Part shown: one piece after another, positions 52,159-61,406 of the stretch
How positions within the stretch are numbered: the first letter of the stretch is position 1
Layout of the letters: each line of letters starts with the position of its first letter
NCBI GenBank assembly: GCA_964607245.1
Contig: CAZSIB010000001.1
Coordinates: forward strand, 186,001-250,000
Origin: CAZLPZ01 sp964607245
GTDB lineage: Bacteria > Pseudomonadota > Alphaproteobacteria > Micavibrionales > Micavibrionaceae
Reading direction: 5' to 3'
DNA length: 64,000 nt
The notes under the pieces: model-generated
Database searches by the model: none
Told to the model about the DNA's origin: nothing
What the model saw: the letters and a program-made list of their open reading frames with translations, nothing else
Translations under genes and position numbers: made by a program

Positions 52159-52884
52159 TTATTTAATCCGGTAGGTGACGCTTGTGACCACGCGGACTTT
52201 TTTATACATCTGCATATTTTCGGATACAGAGTCGATTTGATCGCGACCGTCGATGGAGAACACGCCTTGTGTCGCCGAGACGATTCCGCCGACCTGCGCG
52301 CCGCTGTCTTCGGCCAGTTGCGCGGCGGCCTGAGACGCATTGATCGTCGCCTCTTTGATCATGCCGGGTTTGATGTCATTCAGTAATGTAAACAGGAAAC
52401 TGGGTTGACTGCCCCCACCCAAGGCAACACGTTGTTTTACCAAAGCATCCATTTGTTGCGAGGCTTGCTGAACCGCATCGACATTATTCGTGCGTAATAA
52501 TAGTGTTTTTGTGAGCACATAACGCCCGCGTTCCACTCCTTCTGGACGATACGATTGAGCGAGCAAATCTTGTACCTCGTAACGCACAACGCTCAAATCA
52601 TCCAAGGAAAGTTTGGCGGCGGATAAGAAATCGCGAATGGTTTTTTCCTGGCGGTCGAGTTCACCTTGAGCCTGGGCCAAATCGTTATCAGTCGCCGAGA
52701 TGATAAAGGGCCACGCGGCGAGATCCGATTTGACCTCTTTCTCGGCCAGGCCACGGACCGACAGGATGCGGCTTTTCCCCTGAAAATCACGCAAGCCATC
52801 CCGGATCAATGACCCGCCGACCAAAGGCAAGACCACCAAGGCAGAAAAGAGGAGGATAATTTTTGCGGGAGAAAGAGGCGTCAT
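52159..52884 (-). CDS. SIMPL-domain (DUF541) exported protein
   Basis: This 241-residue protein has a signal anchor (about 8-30) and a SIMPL/DUF541 domain: ILSVRGLAEKEVKSDLAAW, a heptad-like middle (AQGELDRQEKTIRDFLSAA) and the C-terminal NASQAAAQLAEDSGAQVGGI..VTYRIK. The family is periplasmic or surface-attached and forms oligomers; its role is poorly defined, with links to oxidative stress and outer-membrane structure. It converges with rplA across the terminator. Confidence 0.88.
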   Translation of the reverse strand: MTPLSPAKIILLFSALVVLPLVGGSLIRDGLRDFQGKSRILSVRGLAEKEVKSDLAAWPFIISATDNDLAQAQGELDRQEKTIRDFLSAAKLSLDDLSVVRYEVQDLLAQSYRPEGVERGRYVLTKTLLLRTNNVDAVQQASQQMDALVKQRVALGGGSQPSFLFTLLNDIKPGMIKEATINASQAAAQLAEDSGAQVGGIVSATQGVFSIDGRDQIDSVSENMQMYKKVRVVTSVTYRIK

Positions 52885-53172
52885 GGATGTGTCCTTTGGG
52901 TGTGGGGCAGGGCGTTGTATGAGTATGAATGAAAGTGCTCAGATAGAGAAGGGGGAGTACTAGAAACGAAGCTGAAAAATTTGAGTTGATGAGTCTCGTT
53001 CTGGAAGAATGAACCCGTACAAGACTGCGGAATGTTCATGCTTTAATGTCACCCTATGTCACCTTATTGCGGTATTTGGCGGTGATGGTGGTGTGAACGG
53101 GACTCACACCGGAACTTCGCTCAACAATAAACACACCCGCCGATAGATTGTATGGATTTTTAGTTAAAAGAC
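52885..53172. other. 288-base intergenic stretch
   Basis: No coding frame. It holds a tandem ATGTCACC (53046-53063) and a perfect 7-bp hairpin GGTGTGA..TCACACC (53090-53110). The hairpin does not fit a tRNA T-arm or a terminator. Confidence 0.4.
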
Positions 53173-53523
53173 TTAAGGACAAGTCAAACCGCCCTCTGTC
53201 AAAATAGAGGTGGTTCTGCAAGACGTACATATGTAGTAGGCATGTTGTTCGTCGGAATGCCAGCCCTGATATCCTTGCAGAAGAATTTTCCTGCTTTTAC
53301 ATTTGGGGCACCTAAATTTTATCTTAATCAACATATCTTTAGTTGCGGCTAACCAGCCACCTGCAAAAAAGTAGAGTATATAGTAGAATACGCCAATTAA
53401 AATGGATGCCTCTTTATTGAAACTTGTAAAAGTAAGGCTAAGAATCAACAGAGCCGTAGGTATGACAATTTTTGCGTCATCCTTATCAAAATCACCTTCA
53501 AACTGAAGGAACTTAATTTTCAT
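53173..53523 (-). CDS. Small membrane protein with a zinc-ribbon domain
   Basis: I recognise no named family. The 116-residue product has two hydrophobic segments (about 20-33 and 41-61) and a C-terminal zinc-ribbon-like part with CPKC near residue 72 and CTSC near residue 98, giving four cysteines spaced for one zinc. The last residues are CP. It is AT-richer than the surroundings. It might be a lineage gene or a piece of an acquired segment. Confidence 0.65.
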   Translation of the reverse strand: MKIKFLQFEGDFDKDDAKIVIPTALLILSLTFTSFNKEASILIGVFYYILYFFAGGWLAATKDMLIKIKFRCPKCKSRKILLQGYQGWHSDEQHAYYICTSCRTTSILTEGGLTCP

Positions 53524-53715
53524 CAGCTCACCACTACATGCGATTATTATACGGAGGAATTGCTCGTGATCAAGTATCTACATCAACACGACTTGGCAGC
53601 CCGCTGAGGCATGTCGGTGCAAACGTTAGAACGCTGCTGGCGGTTGGAGTCTGAAGTGTTCATTAAGAAAATTGTCGACCCTGCATAGCATTGAAAAGTA
53701 GGTCTTAAAACGGGC

Positions 53716-53958
53716 TTATTTTTTGATAAAACGTTTCAGCGCGATGGCTTTTCCTGATCCGGATTTGAAATATATTTCAAGTTCGCGTGCATGGTCTTCT
53801 GTCTCTATGGCGACATATGATTTTAGAGTTGCAGGCAAATAATTTCTTGTCGAAATGACGTGTCCAGCTTGGTGAGATGAAAATCGACGTTTCAAATCAT
53901 CCGTTGATCCAACGTAAATATCATCATTGCTTAACTGAAGAAAATAGACGTACCACAT
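53716..53958 (-). CDS. GIY-YIG domain protein (UPF0213-like)
   Basis: This 80-residue protein is a minimal GIY-YIG nuclease fold: MWYVYFLQLSNDDIYVGSTD (GIY as VYF, YIG as YVG), then LKRRFSSHQAGH and ELEIYFKSGSGKA with the acidic residue. Such short proteins are often scattered, mobile or structure-specific nuclease-like. The ATG at 53958 is chosen because it starts the conserved domain. Its promoter side runs into the inverted repeat at 53994. Confidence 0.83.
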   Translation of the reverse strand: MWYVYFLQLSNDDIYVGSTDDLKRRFSSHQAGHVISTRNYLPATLKSYVAIETEDHARELEIYFKSGSGKAIALKRFIKK

Positions 53959-53993
53959 AACTGCACCAGTCTCCCTGCGCTCCTTCGGAGCTT

Positions 53994-54198
<205 letters not shown>

Positions 54199-54255
54199 AT
54201 GGAACGGCGCGCAGGTCCCGGGGAAGGGAAACGCGCGCCCGGCCTTGATAAAGGA

Positions 54256-55563
54256 TCAGGATGCCGCCGTCAATTCCGGGCTTTTATCCCCGTCTGTTTT
54301 TTCGGCTTTCAGCTTCTTTTTCTTTTCGCCTTTGACGTATTCTGGCTTTTCACCTTTGTTCACAGTGCCTTCGGTGACATGCACCTCGGCGATTCCTTCA
54401 AGGTCCGGCACTTCGTACATGGAATCAAGGAGCATCGTTTCCACGATGGAACGGAGGCCCCGCGCGCCCGTTTTCCGGTCAATCGCTTTTTTCGCAATGG
54501 CGTCGAGCGATTCCGGTGTAAAGGTCAATTTCACGTCTTCGAGTTCAAAGAGGCGTTGATACTGCTTGGTCAGCGCGTTCTTGGGCTCGGTCAGAATTTT
54601 AATCAGTGCCGGAACATCCAAGTCTTCGAGTGTGGCAATGACGGGCAAACGGCCAATAAATTCGGGGATAAGGCCGAATTTTAACAGATCTTCAGTTTCA
54701 AGCGATCCCAAAAGTTCGCCCGCGCGGCGTTCATCCGGGCCAACCACGTTGGCGCCGAATCCAATCGATGTTTTGCGGCCGCGATCGGAAATGATGCGTT
54801 CAATGCCCGCAAACGCCCCGCCACAGATGAACAGAATGTTCGAGGTGTCGACTTGGAGGAATTCTTGTTGTGGATGCTTGCGCCCCCCTTGCGGCGGAAC
54901 ACTGGCGATCGTGCCTTCCATCAATTTCAAAAGGGCCTGTTGCACGCCTTCGCCCGAGACATCACGCGTGATGGAGGGGTTGTCGCCCTTGCGGCTGATC
55001 TTGTCGATTTCATCGATATAGACGATGCCGCGCTGGGCGCGTTCGACGTTGTAATCACAGTTCTGAAGGAGTTTCAGGACGATATTTTCAACGTCTTCAC
55101 CGACATAACCGGCTTCGGTCAAGGTTGTGGCATCCGCCATCGTAAAGGGAACATCCAAAATGCGCGCCAAAGTTTGCGCAAGCAAGGTTTTTCCGGACCC
55201 CGTTGGCCCCACCAGCAAAATATTAGATTTGGCCAGTTCAACATCGGCACCCTTTTGCCCATGTTCCAGACGTTTATAATGGTTATGCACGGCGACCGAC
55301 AGAATACGTTTCGCCCGTTCTTGGCCGATCACATAGTCATCCAAGACCTTTTTAATTTCAGACGGATTGGGAATCCCCGATCCTGTGCGGACCAATTGGG
55401 TTTTGTCTTCTTCCCGAATAATATCCATGCACAGTTCAACGCATTCGTTACACACGAAAACGTTGGGGCCCGCAATCAGCTTGCGCACTTCGTGCTGGCT
55501 TTTTCCGCAAAATGAGCAGTAAAGCGTGTTTTTGCTGTCGGTCGATGTGGGTGTTTTACTCAT
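54256..55563 (-). CDS. clpX: ATP-dependent Clp protease ATP-binding subunit ClpX
   Basis: ClpX is the AAA+ unfoldase that feeds ClpP. The 435-residue product has the N-terminal zinc-binding domain (CSFCGKS...CNECVELC), Walker A GPTGSGKTLLAQ, Walker B IVYIDEIDKI, and the pore loop GYVGEDV. It carries a basic C-terminal tail (KGEKKKKLKAEKTDGD) longer than usual. clpP is not upstream; sufE is there on the other strand. lon does not follow; tRNA-Ser does. Confidence 0.96.
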   Translation of the reverse strand: MSKTPTSTDSKNTLYCSFCGKSQHEVRKLIAGPNVFVCNECVELCMDIIREEDKTQLVRTGSGIPNPSEIKKVLDDYVIGQERAKRILSVAVHNHYKRLEHGQKGADVELAKSNILLVGPTGSGKTLLAQTLARILDVPFTMADATTLTEAGYVGEDVENIVLKLLQNCDYNVERAQRGIVYIDEIDKISRKGDNPSITRDVSGEGVQQALLKLMEGTIASVPPQGGRKHPQQEFLQVDTSNILFICGGAFAGIERIISDRGRKTSIGFGANVVGPDERRAGELLGSLETEDLLKFGLIPEFIGRLPVIATLEDLDVPALIKILTEPKNALTKQYQRLFELEDVKLTFTPESLDAIAKKAIDRKTGARGLRSIVETMLLDSMYEVPDLEGIAEVHVTEGTVNKGEKPEYVKGEKKKKLKAEKTDGDKSPELTAAS

Positions 55564-55745
55564 GTTCGGCGCTTCTGCCTTTCATCCGTTTTGATTCTTG
55601 CTACACTTTGCCAAGCGGTCGCCCTATGCGCAAGCCCTTATCGTGTAAAAAATTTTGCGTCGCATAGAAGGTCGATTGGCCCCCCTTGATCTCATCCTAT
55701 AAAGGGGATTATTAAGACTTTCATAACAGGCGAAAGGTTTTCCCC

Positions 55746-56147
55746 GTGTTGCCGAATTCAGACGATCTTATCGAAACTTTCGCGCTGCTTCCGGACTGGG
55801 AATCGCGTTATGCCTATTTAATCGATTTGGGCCGCGCGCTGCCCCCGATGGATCCGGCGTTAAAGGTGGATGAAGTCTTGGTCAAGGGCTGTACGTCGCG
55901 CGTGTGGTTGGTGGGCGAGCGGCAGGCGGGCGAGCGTTTTCATTTCACGATCGATTCGGACGCGGCGATCGTCAAGGGCCTGTGTGCGGTGTTGATGGTC
56001 TTTGTGCAGGACCGAACGGCGGACGAGATTCGCTCGCTGGATTTAGGAGAAATTTTTACGCGCCTGGGCCTGGGCGCTCATTTGTCGCCCAATCGTCGGA
56101 GTGGATTTTTCGCGATGGTCGAGCGGGTGAAGGTTTTAGTGGGGTAG
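55746..56147 (+). CDS. sufE: SufE-like cysteine desulfuration protein
   Basis: This 133-residue SufE-fold protein takes sulfur from SufS for Fe-S cluster assembly. The acceptor Cys49 is in VKGCTSRVWLVGE, and LSPNRRSGFFAMVERVK closes the domain. The GTG start has AAAGG eight bases ahead. Other suf genes are not adjacent. Its last 12 bases overlap the opposing hisS. Confidence 0.93.
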   Translation: MLPNSDDLIETFALLPDWESRYAYLIDLGRALPPMDPALKVDEVLVKGCTSRVWLVGERQAGERFHFTIDSDAAIVKGLCAVLMVFVQDRTADEIRSLDLGEIFTRLGLGAHLSPNRRSGFFAMVERVKVLVG

Positions 56148-57461
56148 GGCCCATGTCGCGGGATCCACCCTCTCAGCCTGCTCACCTGTCGCCAGGTTTT
56201 TGACCTTGTGCGGTTCGCCGGGTTGAAACGGCGGGATCCAGACATAGGGGATGCCTTTTTTGCTGGCGTAACTGATCTGGTCGCCGGTTTTGGCCGCCTT
56301 GTGGAAGAGTTCCACGTTGTACCCCCGCGCGCGCAAGGTCTGCGCCGTGTGCGCGGCGTCCATACGGCGGTCTTCATCGGGCAAGACAACCAAAATATCG
56401 GTCGGGCATTTCGCGGCGGGTGTAATTTTCCCCTTGGCGAGGAGCACATCGAACAGGCGTGAGAGGCCAATCGAAATGCCCACACCCGGCAAATGTTTAT
56501 TGATATACGACCCGGCAAGGTCATCGTATCGTCCGCCGGCGCAAACGGTCGAGGTAAATTCCGGCATATCGAGCAATTTGGCCTCGTACACGGTGCCGGT
56601 ATAATAATCGAGGCCGCGGATGATCGAAAGGTCCGCGACGACGGCATCTTCGGGAAGGTGGGAGAGGTTTTTCATGACGAAAATCAGTTCGTCGATACCG
56701 GCCTTCATTTGGTCATTTTCAGATGCGATGCGCTCCAGGTGAGACGTATCGCGTCCATTTGCCCGTATGGTAATTAGATCCATGATCTTGTTGATGGCGT
56801 CTTGCGACAGACCAGATTCGGTGGCAAGCAGCCGTCTTACCTCATCCCGTCCGATTTTATCTAGTTTATCAATCGTGCGGGTCACAGAAATAGTGTCCGT
56901 GATATCAAGTGCATCAAGAAGACCCAGTAAAATCTTCCTATTACTCACGCGAATCTGCACACGTCCCAGGCCCAGGCCCGACACGGCTTCGAACATCACA
57001 GCTGGCATTTCGGCGTCAAAGTGCAGGGGCAGGTTATCAATCCCGATCACGTCGATATCGCACTGATAAAATTCCCGCAGGCGCCCCAGTTGCGGGCGTT
57101 CACCGCGCCAGACCTTTTGCATCTGGTACCGTTTAAAGGGGAAGGTTAGGTCAGCGAAATGTTGCGCCACATACCGCGCCATGGGGACAGTTTGGTCAAA
57201 ATGCAGGGCGAGGCGCGCTTCGGATTTGGCGCCGTCCTCTTTATGCAGGCGTTCCAGGACATAGATTTCTTTGTCGACTTCCCCTTTGGCGGCGAGGACG
57301 TCCAGCTCTTCGACCGCCGGGGTCTCGATATTGGCATAGCCATAGCTTTCGAAGACGCGGCGGATATGATCCATCCAGCCTTGTTCCACGCGGCGGTATT
57401 CAGGAAGCCATTCAGGAAAGCCAGAAATGGCCTTGGGTTTGTAAATTTTGCGGTCGGTCAT
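56136..57461 (-). CDS. hisS: Histidyl-tRNA synthetase
   Basis: This class II synthetase of 441 residues has motif 1 around LPEYRRVEQGWMDHIRRVFE, motif 2 in VWRGERPQLGRLREFYQCDID, the histidine-binding RGLDYYTGTVYE loop and motif 3 in GVGISIGLSRL. The C-terminal anticodon-binding domain is present. The length is normal. It belongs with alphaproteobacterial HisRS by its N-terminus, which starts without the long extension. Confidence 0.96.
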   Translation of the reverse strand: MTDRKIYKPKAISGFPEWLPEYRRVEQGWMDHIRRVFESYGYANIETPAVEELDVLAAKGEVDKEIYVLERLHKEDGAKSEARLALHFDQTVPMARYVAQHFADLTFPFKRYQMQKVWRGERPQLGRLREFYQCDIDVIGIDNLPLHFDAEMPAVMFEAVSGLGLGRVQIRVSNRKILLGLLDALDITDTISVTRTIDKLDKIGRDEVRRLLATESGLSQDAINKIMDLITIRANGRDTSHLERIASENDQMKAGIDELIFVMKNLSHLPEDAVVADLSIIRGLDYYTGTVYEAKLLDMPEFTSTVCAGGRYDDLAGSYINKHLPGVGISIGLSRLFDVLLAKGKITPAAKCPTDILVVLPDEDRRMDAAHTAQTLRARGYNVELFHKAAKTGDQISYASKKGIPYVWIPPFQPGEPHKVKNLATGEQAERVDPATWALPH

Positions 57462-57536
57462 GATAGGCGCTTATACTTAAATATTATGTTAGATCAATAT
57501 CTTATATGAATACGCGGGCCTTATAATACGCATTAT

Positions 57537-57566
57537 TTGCATAATAATTATATTTTATGATATAGT
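57537..57566 (+). promoter_or_regulatory. Promoter of the gene at 57611
   Basis: TTGCAT (57537-57542) and TATAGT (57561-57566) are 18 bases apart, 45 bases ahead of the start, in an AT-rich region between divergent genes. Confidence 0.5.
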
Positions 57567-57610
57567 CGGAACAGATTTGTATCACAGTTTCTAAATTAAG
57601 GGGATAAAAA

Positions 57611-58042
57611 ATGGTTGTTGGTTTTGTAAGAAAAGCTTTAGTCGCCCTTGTCGGGGTATCTTCCGTCGCGATTTCTTCTCAAGCATCAGAACCTGTTTAC
57701 AGCGACGGCCCAAGAGGAAGCACCTATGTCACGTCGCATGGGCGTACGTTGAGAGATATTGGGGGTGCCATAGACTATGGCATGCAAGCGGATTGTGTTA
57801 CAAAAGCACTCTCGAGAGCAGGCCTTAAGGGTCAGTTTGGGCGTATACCATTGGACGTGCAGGGAGACAGAGAATCCTTTTCTCCATTACCGACTGAGGG
57901 ACAAAGCCTTCGTCATTCTTTCCGACTGAATAGAGATGGAGAGCATTTTTCGACAGGTTTTACGCTTGATCGGTCGCCGGCTGATGTAGATTTATCTAAA
58001 GCGCGGAAAATCGCAAAGGATTGTGCGGTTACGCTCGACTAA
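57611..58042 (+). CDS. Hypothetical exported protein
   Basis: I recognise no family. The 143-residue product has a signal peptide (about 1-25, ending SSQAS-EP), then a hydrophilic domain with two cysteines (ADC near 61, DC near 138) that may form a disulfide. It has its own promoter and AAGGGG ahead of the ATG, and is AT-richer than the genes beside it. It converges with cobT with a 6-base gap. Confidence 0.72.
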   Translation: MVVGFVRKALVALVGVSSVAISSQASEPVYSDGPRGSTYVTSHGRTLRDIGGAIDYGMQADCVTKALSRAGLKGQFGRIPLDVQGDRESFSPLPTEGQSLRHSFRLNRDGEHFSTGFTLDRSPADVDLSKARKIAKDCAVTLD

Positions 58043-58048
58043 TAAAGT

Positions 58049-59914
58049 CTAATCCTCCTCCTGGAATAACTCGGCCAAGCGCGTGACAAGCGCTTGGGCC
58101 AGGGTTTCGACACTCGCAACTGTAATCGCGCGGTCGTAATAGCGCGACACATCGTGCCCGATCCCGATGGCGGAAAGTTCGATATGCGACCGGCCCTCGA
58201 TCCAGTGGACGACATTCATCAAATCGCGTTCGAGCATATTGGACGAATTGACTGACAGTGTTGAATCATCAACCGGTGCGCCATCTGAAATAACGATCAG
58301 AATTTTACGCTCCTCGGGCCGCGCGACCAGGCGGTTATACGCCCAAACCAAGGCCTCGCCGTCGATATTTTCCTTGAGTAGCCCTTCTTTTAACATGAGG
58401 CCCAGATGGGTGCGCGCGCGGCGCCACGGTGTATCGGCGGACTTATATATAATATGCCGCAGATCATTCAATCGACCTGGATTTTCCGGGCGCCCGGCGG
58501 CCACCCATTTTTCGCGGGATTGTCCGCCCTTCCATCCGCGCGTGGTAAAGCCCAGGATTTCGCATTTGACCCCGCATCGTTCCAGCGTGCGTGCAATCAG
58601 ATCGGTGGTCATGGCGGCGGTCGCAATAGGCCGCCCGCGCATGGATCCGGAATTATCGATCAGCAACGTGACGACCGTATCCCGAAACGGCGCGTCGCGT
58701 TCGCGTTTAAAGGTCAGGGCAATCGTGGGGTTCGCGACAAAGCGCGAGAGATGCGCGCTGTCCAAATGCCCTTCTTCTAGATCAAATTCCCAGGCGCGTT
58801 CTTGGCGCGCCTGAAGTAAGCGTTGCAAGCGGTTGGCAAGTTTATTCACAATCCCCAAACTTGCGCCCACGTGTTGATCAAGGACCGCACGCAACCGGTC
58901 CAGTTCATCAGGATCGGCCAAATCTTTGGCCGCGACGATTTCATCAAATTCGGTTGTAAAGATTTGGTAGGCGTGGCGTTCCGGGGTGTCTGCGATTTGC
59001 ACGGACGATTTGCCAGGGGATGGTGCAGCGTCGCTTGATCCTGAATCTGGATGATCCACTTGCGACACATCTTGTTCTGTGCCCACGAAACTTTCTTCGA
59101 CCGCATGGTCGTCCCCCAGGTCTTGGGCATCATCCCCAGCCGTTGTTTGTTCGGTGTGATCGGCCTGTTGTGGGTCGGATGGCGGGGGGGGCGCGGGATC
59201 CGAGGGGTTTTTTGCATCGCCTGCGGGCGGGGCAGGTGTCTCTTCGTCGTTGTCACCTTCGGGCCAGATATCCAGATTCCCCAAGACATCCCGCGCAACC
59301 CGGGCAAAGGCGCTTTGGTCGGCCATGACGTTGCGGAGCCGGGTAAGGCCCCCTTGACCCGCCTGTTCCTGAACATAAGGGCCCCAGGTCGCAATCAAGC
59401 TATGCGCACTCTCCGGTGGAGGTTCGGATGTCAAGGTCAGGCGCGTGAGGACATAAAGCGCTTCATCCAGGTGCGCCGGATCGCGCGTATCAAACCCCGT
59501 CCCATGTAACAGGCGTGAGCGTTCGGCAAGTCCGGCCGATAAATTCGCAGCGACGCCGGCCATATCTTGTGCCCCAAGCGCCTCAACCCGGGCTTGTTCC
59601 ATCGCCTCGAAAATCATCGCGGCGTGCGCATCATTTGGTTTTAAACGGGCATGATCGCAGGGGTTTGAATACCGCAGGCGTAAGGCCTTGGCATCCGCCG
59701 CCGCGCGGATCAATGTTTTTTGGGTGGTTGACAGGTTTTTATCCGGCAAAGGAAGGCGCGCGGTATGATCGGTGATGGGAGAGGGGCGGTCCAGCGTCTC
59801 GGCCGCGGCAAAGGTCACGTCGATATCGGCCGTCCGCGCGAGCGTTTTGAGCGCGGCCGTTGTCGCGTCCTTGAACAAGTCAACAGATAGATCCGGGTCG
59901 GGGGGTAAGGTCAT
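58049..59914 (-). CDS. cobT: Aerobic cobaltochelatase subunit CobT
   Basis: CobT with CobS and CobN inserts cobalt into hydrogenobyrinic diamide in the aerobic B12 pathway. The 621-residue product has the CobT N-terminal domain (about 1-205), an acidic Pro/Asp/Glu linker (about 215-310), and a von Willebrand A domain with the MIDAS motif LLIDNSGSMRG near residue 420 and CGVKCEILGFTTRGWKGG. cobS, normally next door, is not in the window, and no other cob gene is. The 3' end converges with the exported-protein gene. Confidence 0.9.
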   Translation of the reverse strand: MTLPPDPDLSVDLFKDATTAALKTLARTADIDVTFAAAETLDRPSPITDHTARLPLPDKNLSTTQKTLIRAAADAKALRLRYSNPCDHARLKPNDAHAAMIFEAMEQARVEALGAQDMAGVAANLSAGLAERSRLLHGTGFDTRDPAHLDEALYVLTRLTLTSEPPPESAHSLIATWGPYVQEQAGQGGLTRLRNVMADQSAFARVARDVLGNLDIWPEGDNDEETPAPPAGDAKNPSDPAPPPPSDPQQADHTEQTTAGDDAQDLGDDHAVEESFVGTEQDVSQVDHPDSGSSDAAPSPGKSSVQIADTPERHAYQIFTTEFDEIVAAKDLADPDELDRLRAVLDQHVGASLGIVNKLANRLQRLLQARQERAWEFDLEEGHLDSAHLSRFVANPTIALTFKRERDAPFRDTVVTLLIDNSGSMRGRPIATAAMTTDLIARTLERCGVKCEILGFTTRGWKGGQSREKWVAAGRPENPGRLNDLRHIIYKSADTPWRRARTHLGLMLKEGLLKENIDGEALVWAYNRLVARPEERKILIVISDGAPVDDSTLSVNSSNMLERDLMNVVHWIEGRSHIELSAIGIGHDVSRYYDRAITVASVETLAQALVTRLAELFQEED

Positions 59915-60050
59915 GCGCGTATTTTATACAGGCACGGGGCGGAATACCAAGGGAATTGTCAAACGCCTCTTTTAATACCCATTTAAATCAGATAGGATTC
60001 TGTCGTGGTGCGCACTGTACCGTTCGTCCCTGATAATCAAAGAGGTTATG

Positions 60051-60641
60051 ATGTCGGTTCCGTTTCGTCGTCTTGTCGTGTCTGGCGTTTTGCTGACGCT
60101 TTTGTCTGGCTGTGCCTCTGTTCTCGATACGCCGAATCAGACGATTCATATCCTGACCCCCGGGGCCAAAGACGCGCGCTGTGTCCTTGCGACCGATGAT
60201 TTTCGGGCGGTTGCCTACCCCCCTCAAAAAATTGTGATGCGCCGCATGCCCGATCAATTGGTGGTGACCTGTACTGCGCCCGGAAACCGGGAAAAAACCA
60301 TTGTTGTTCCGGCCGCGATGAACAAAGTGTCCTCAACCGGCGTGCCGACTGTGGGAGTGGGCAGTGTGTATGACCATTTCTCGGGCGCGCTCTATGAATA
60401 TCCGGAACGCATTGTTGTCGATTTTACGCATACGCGTGCGCGGATGTCGGATTTGCCGGGTGCCCATGCCCGCGATACGGTTTCGCCTTTTGACGTCGTG
60501 AATGAAGATATGATGGACCGCCCCGCGCAAACCCCCGCGGATCAAGGGTTAAAAACAACGGCGCCCAAGAAACGCGCGGCGTTTTCCAAGGAAGACCCGA
60601 GCGTGCACACCGCCCCATCGGATATCGTCCAGCCGTATTGA
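60051..60641 (+). CDS. Hypothetical lipoprotein
   Basis: This 196-residue protein has a lipoprotein signal peptide with the lipobox LLSG-C at Cys21. It is followed by a domain with two more cysteines (DARC, VTC) and Gly/Val-rich turn motifs (TGVPTVGVGSVYDHF), a pattern seen in proteins of the YceK-like or PEGA-like envelope group. The C-terminal 50 residues are Pro/Lys/Asp-rich. ATGs at 60048 and 60051 are both open; AGAGG fits the second. It diverges from cobT. Confidence 0.78.
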   Translation: MSVPFRRLVVSGVLLTLLSGCASVLDTPNQTIHILTPGAKDARCVLATDDFRAVAYPPQKIVMRRMPDQLVVTCTAPGNREKTIVVPAAMNKVSSTGVPTVGVGSVYDHFSGALYEYPERIVVDFTHTRARMSDLPGAHARDTVSPFDVVNEDMMDRPAQTPADQGLKTTAPKKRAAFSKEDPSVHTAPSDIVQPY

Positions 60642-60744
60642 GGGGGGCGGGTTTTTTGCCCCCTATCTAACTGAACTCAAAAGCTGTGGGGTTCTTGTCC
60701 AGTCGGGAAGATCGTTTATGATTACATAATTAAAGCATAAAAGA

Positions 60745-60774
60745 TTGACAGAAGGGCGGGCTGTCTCGTATATG
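60745..60774 (+). promoter_or_regulatory. Promoter of the gene at 60833
   Basis: Consensus TTGACA (60745-60750) and TATATG (60769-60774) are 18 bases apart, with an AT-rich leader up to the start at 60833. Confidence 0.5.
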
Positions 60775-60832
60775 ATTATTCATAGAGTAGCTACACTCAC
60801 AGCAAAAAAATGATTTTTCAGGGAGCCTTGTG

Positions 60833-61402
60833 ATGTCTAATGATGCAATAAAAACAGAAATTATTACCAAAGTTTCCAAATGGAAGACCCATTTTAAGCG
60901 GGCTGTTGAGGCGCGTGGGGGTGGACCCTTGCCGGAAAATGTTGATGATCTGACATATGCACAAATTCTGACAGGGGCGGGTGGGCGGATAACGCTTCCT
61001 GATCTTCATGACTCAATTCGGCAAGCGATTGAGACGATCGGCGTGTTTAGTTCGGCGGCGAAAAACAGACTACACTCTTTTGGGTATCTTGGATGTCGGC
61101 AAGTATCAGGTGATATTTTTCGTGGGTTTGATAATAAAAATTTTGGGCTTCAAATTAAAGATGGCCCAGTCATTGCTGTTTTAGAAAATGATCAACGTTT
61201 GGGCATTGTGTTCCATCGTACATCTGCAGGTTTGAAAATGCTTGAAATGTACTATGAATCGGATGACGCCGCGCTTTTCGAGCTTCCGGATACATTCATT
61301 GAAGATATCGGTGGAATTTCATCGGTGAAAGCTGTTCAGAAATTATCTGACGATCAAAGACTGGCCAAAAGAATAGACCAGTTAGGTTTATCGTCAAACT
61401 GA
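60833..61402 (+). CDS. Hypothetical protein
   Basis: I recognise no family. This 189-residue soluble protein has a basic start (KTEIITKVSKWKTHFKRA) and an alpha/beta pattern in the middle (GLQIKDGPVIAVLENDQRLG). GGGAG stands seven bases before the ATG at 60833. It is AT-richer than neighbours, has its own promoter and converges with dnaJ with a 4-base gap. Confidence 0.72.
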   Translation: MSNDAIKTEIITKVSKWKTHFKRAVEARGGGPLPENVDDLTYAQILTGAGGRITLPDLHDSIRQAIETIGVFSSAAKNRLHSFGYLGCRQVSGDIFRGFDNKNFGLQIKDGPVIAVLENDQRLGIVFHRTSAGLKMLEMYYESDDAALFELPDTFIEDIGGISSVKAVQKLSDDQRLAKRIDQLGLSSN

Positions 61403-61406
61403 CATC

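Noticed and set aside
53090..53110. Hairpin GGTGTGA..TCACACC that resembles a tRNA T-arm
   Set aside because: The loop lacks TTCRA and no acceptor, D- or anticodon stem is found on either strand.
60642..60664. Hairpin after the lipoprotein gene as terminator
   Set aside because: GGGGGC/GCCCCC arms exist but the T-run is inside the loop, not after the stem, so I do not call it.
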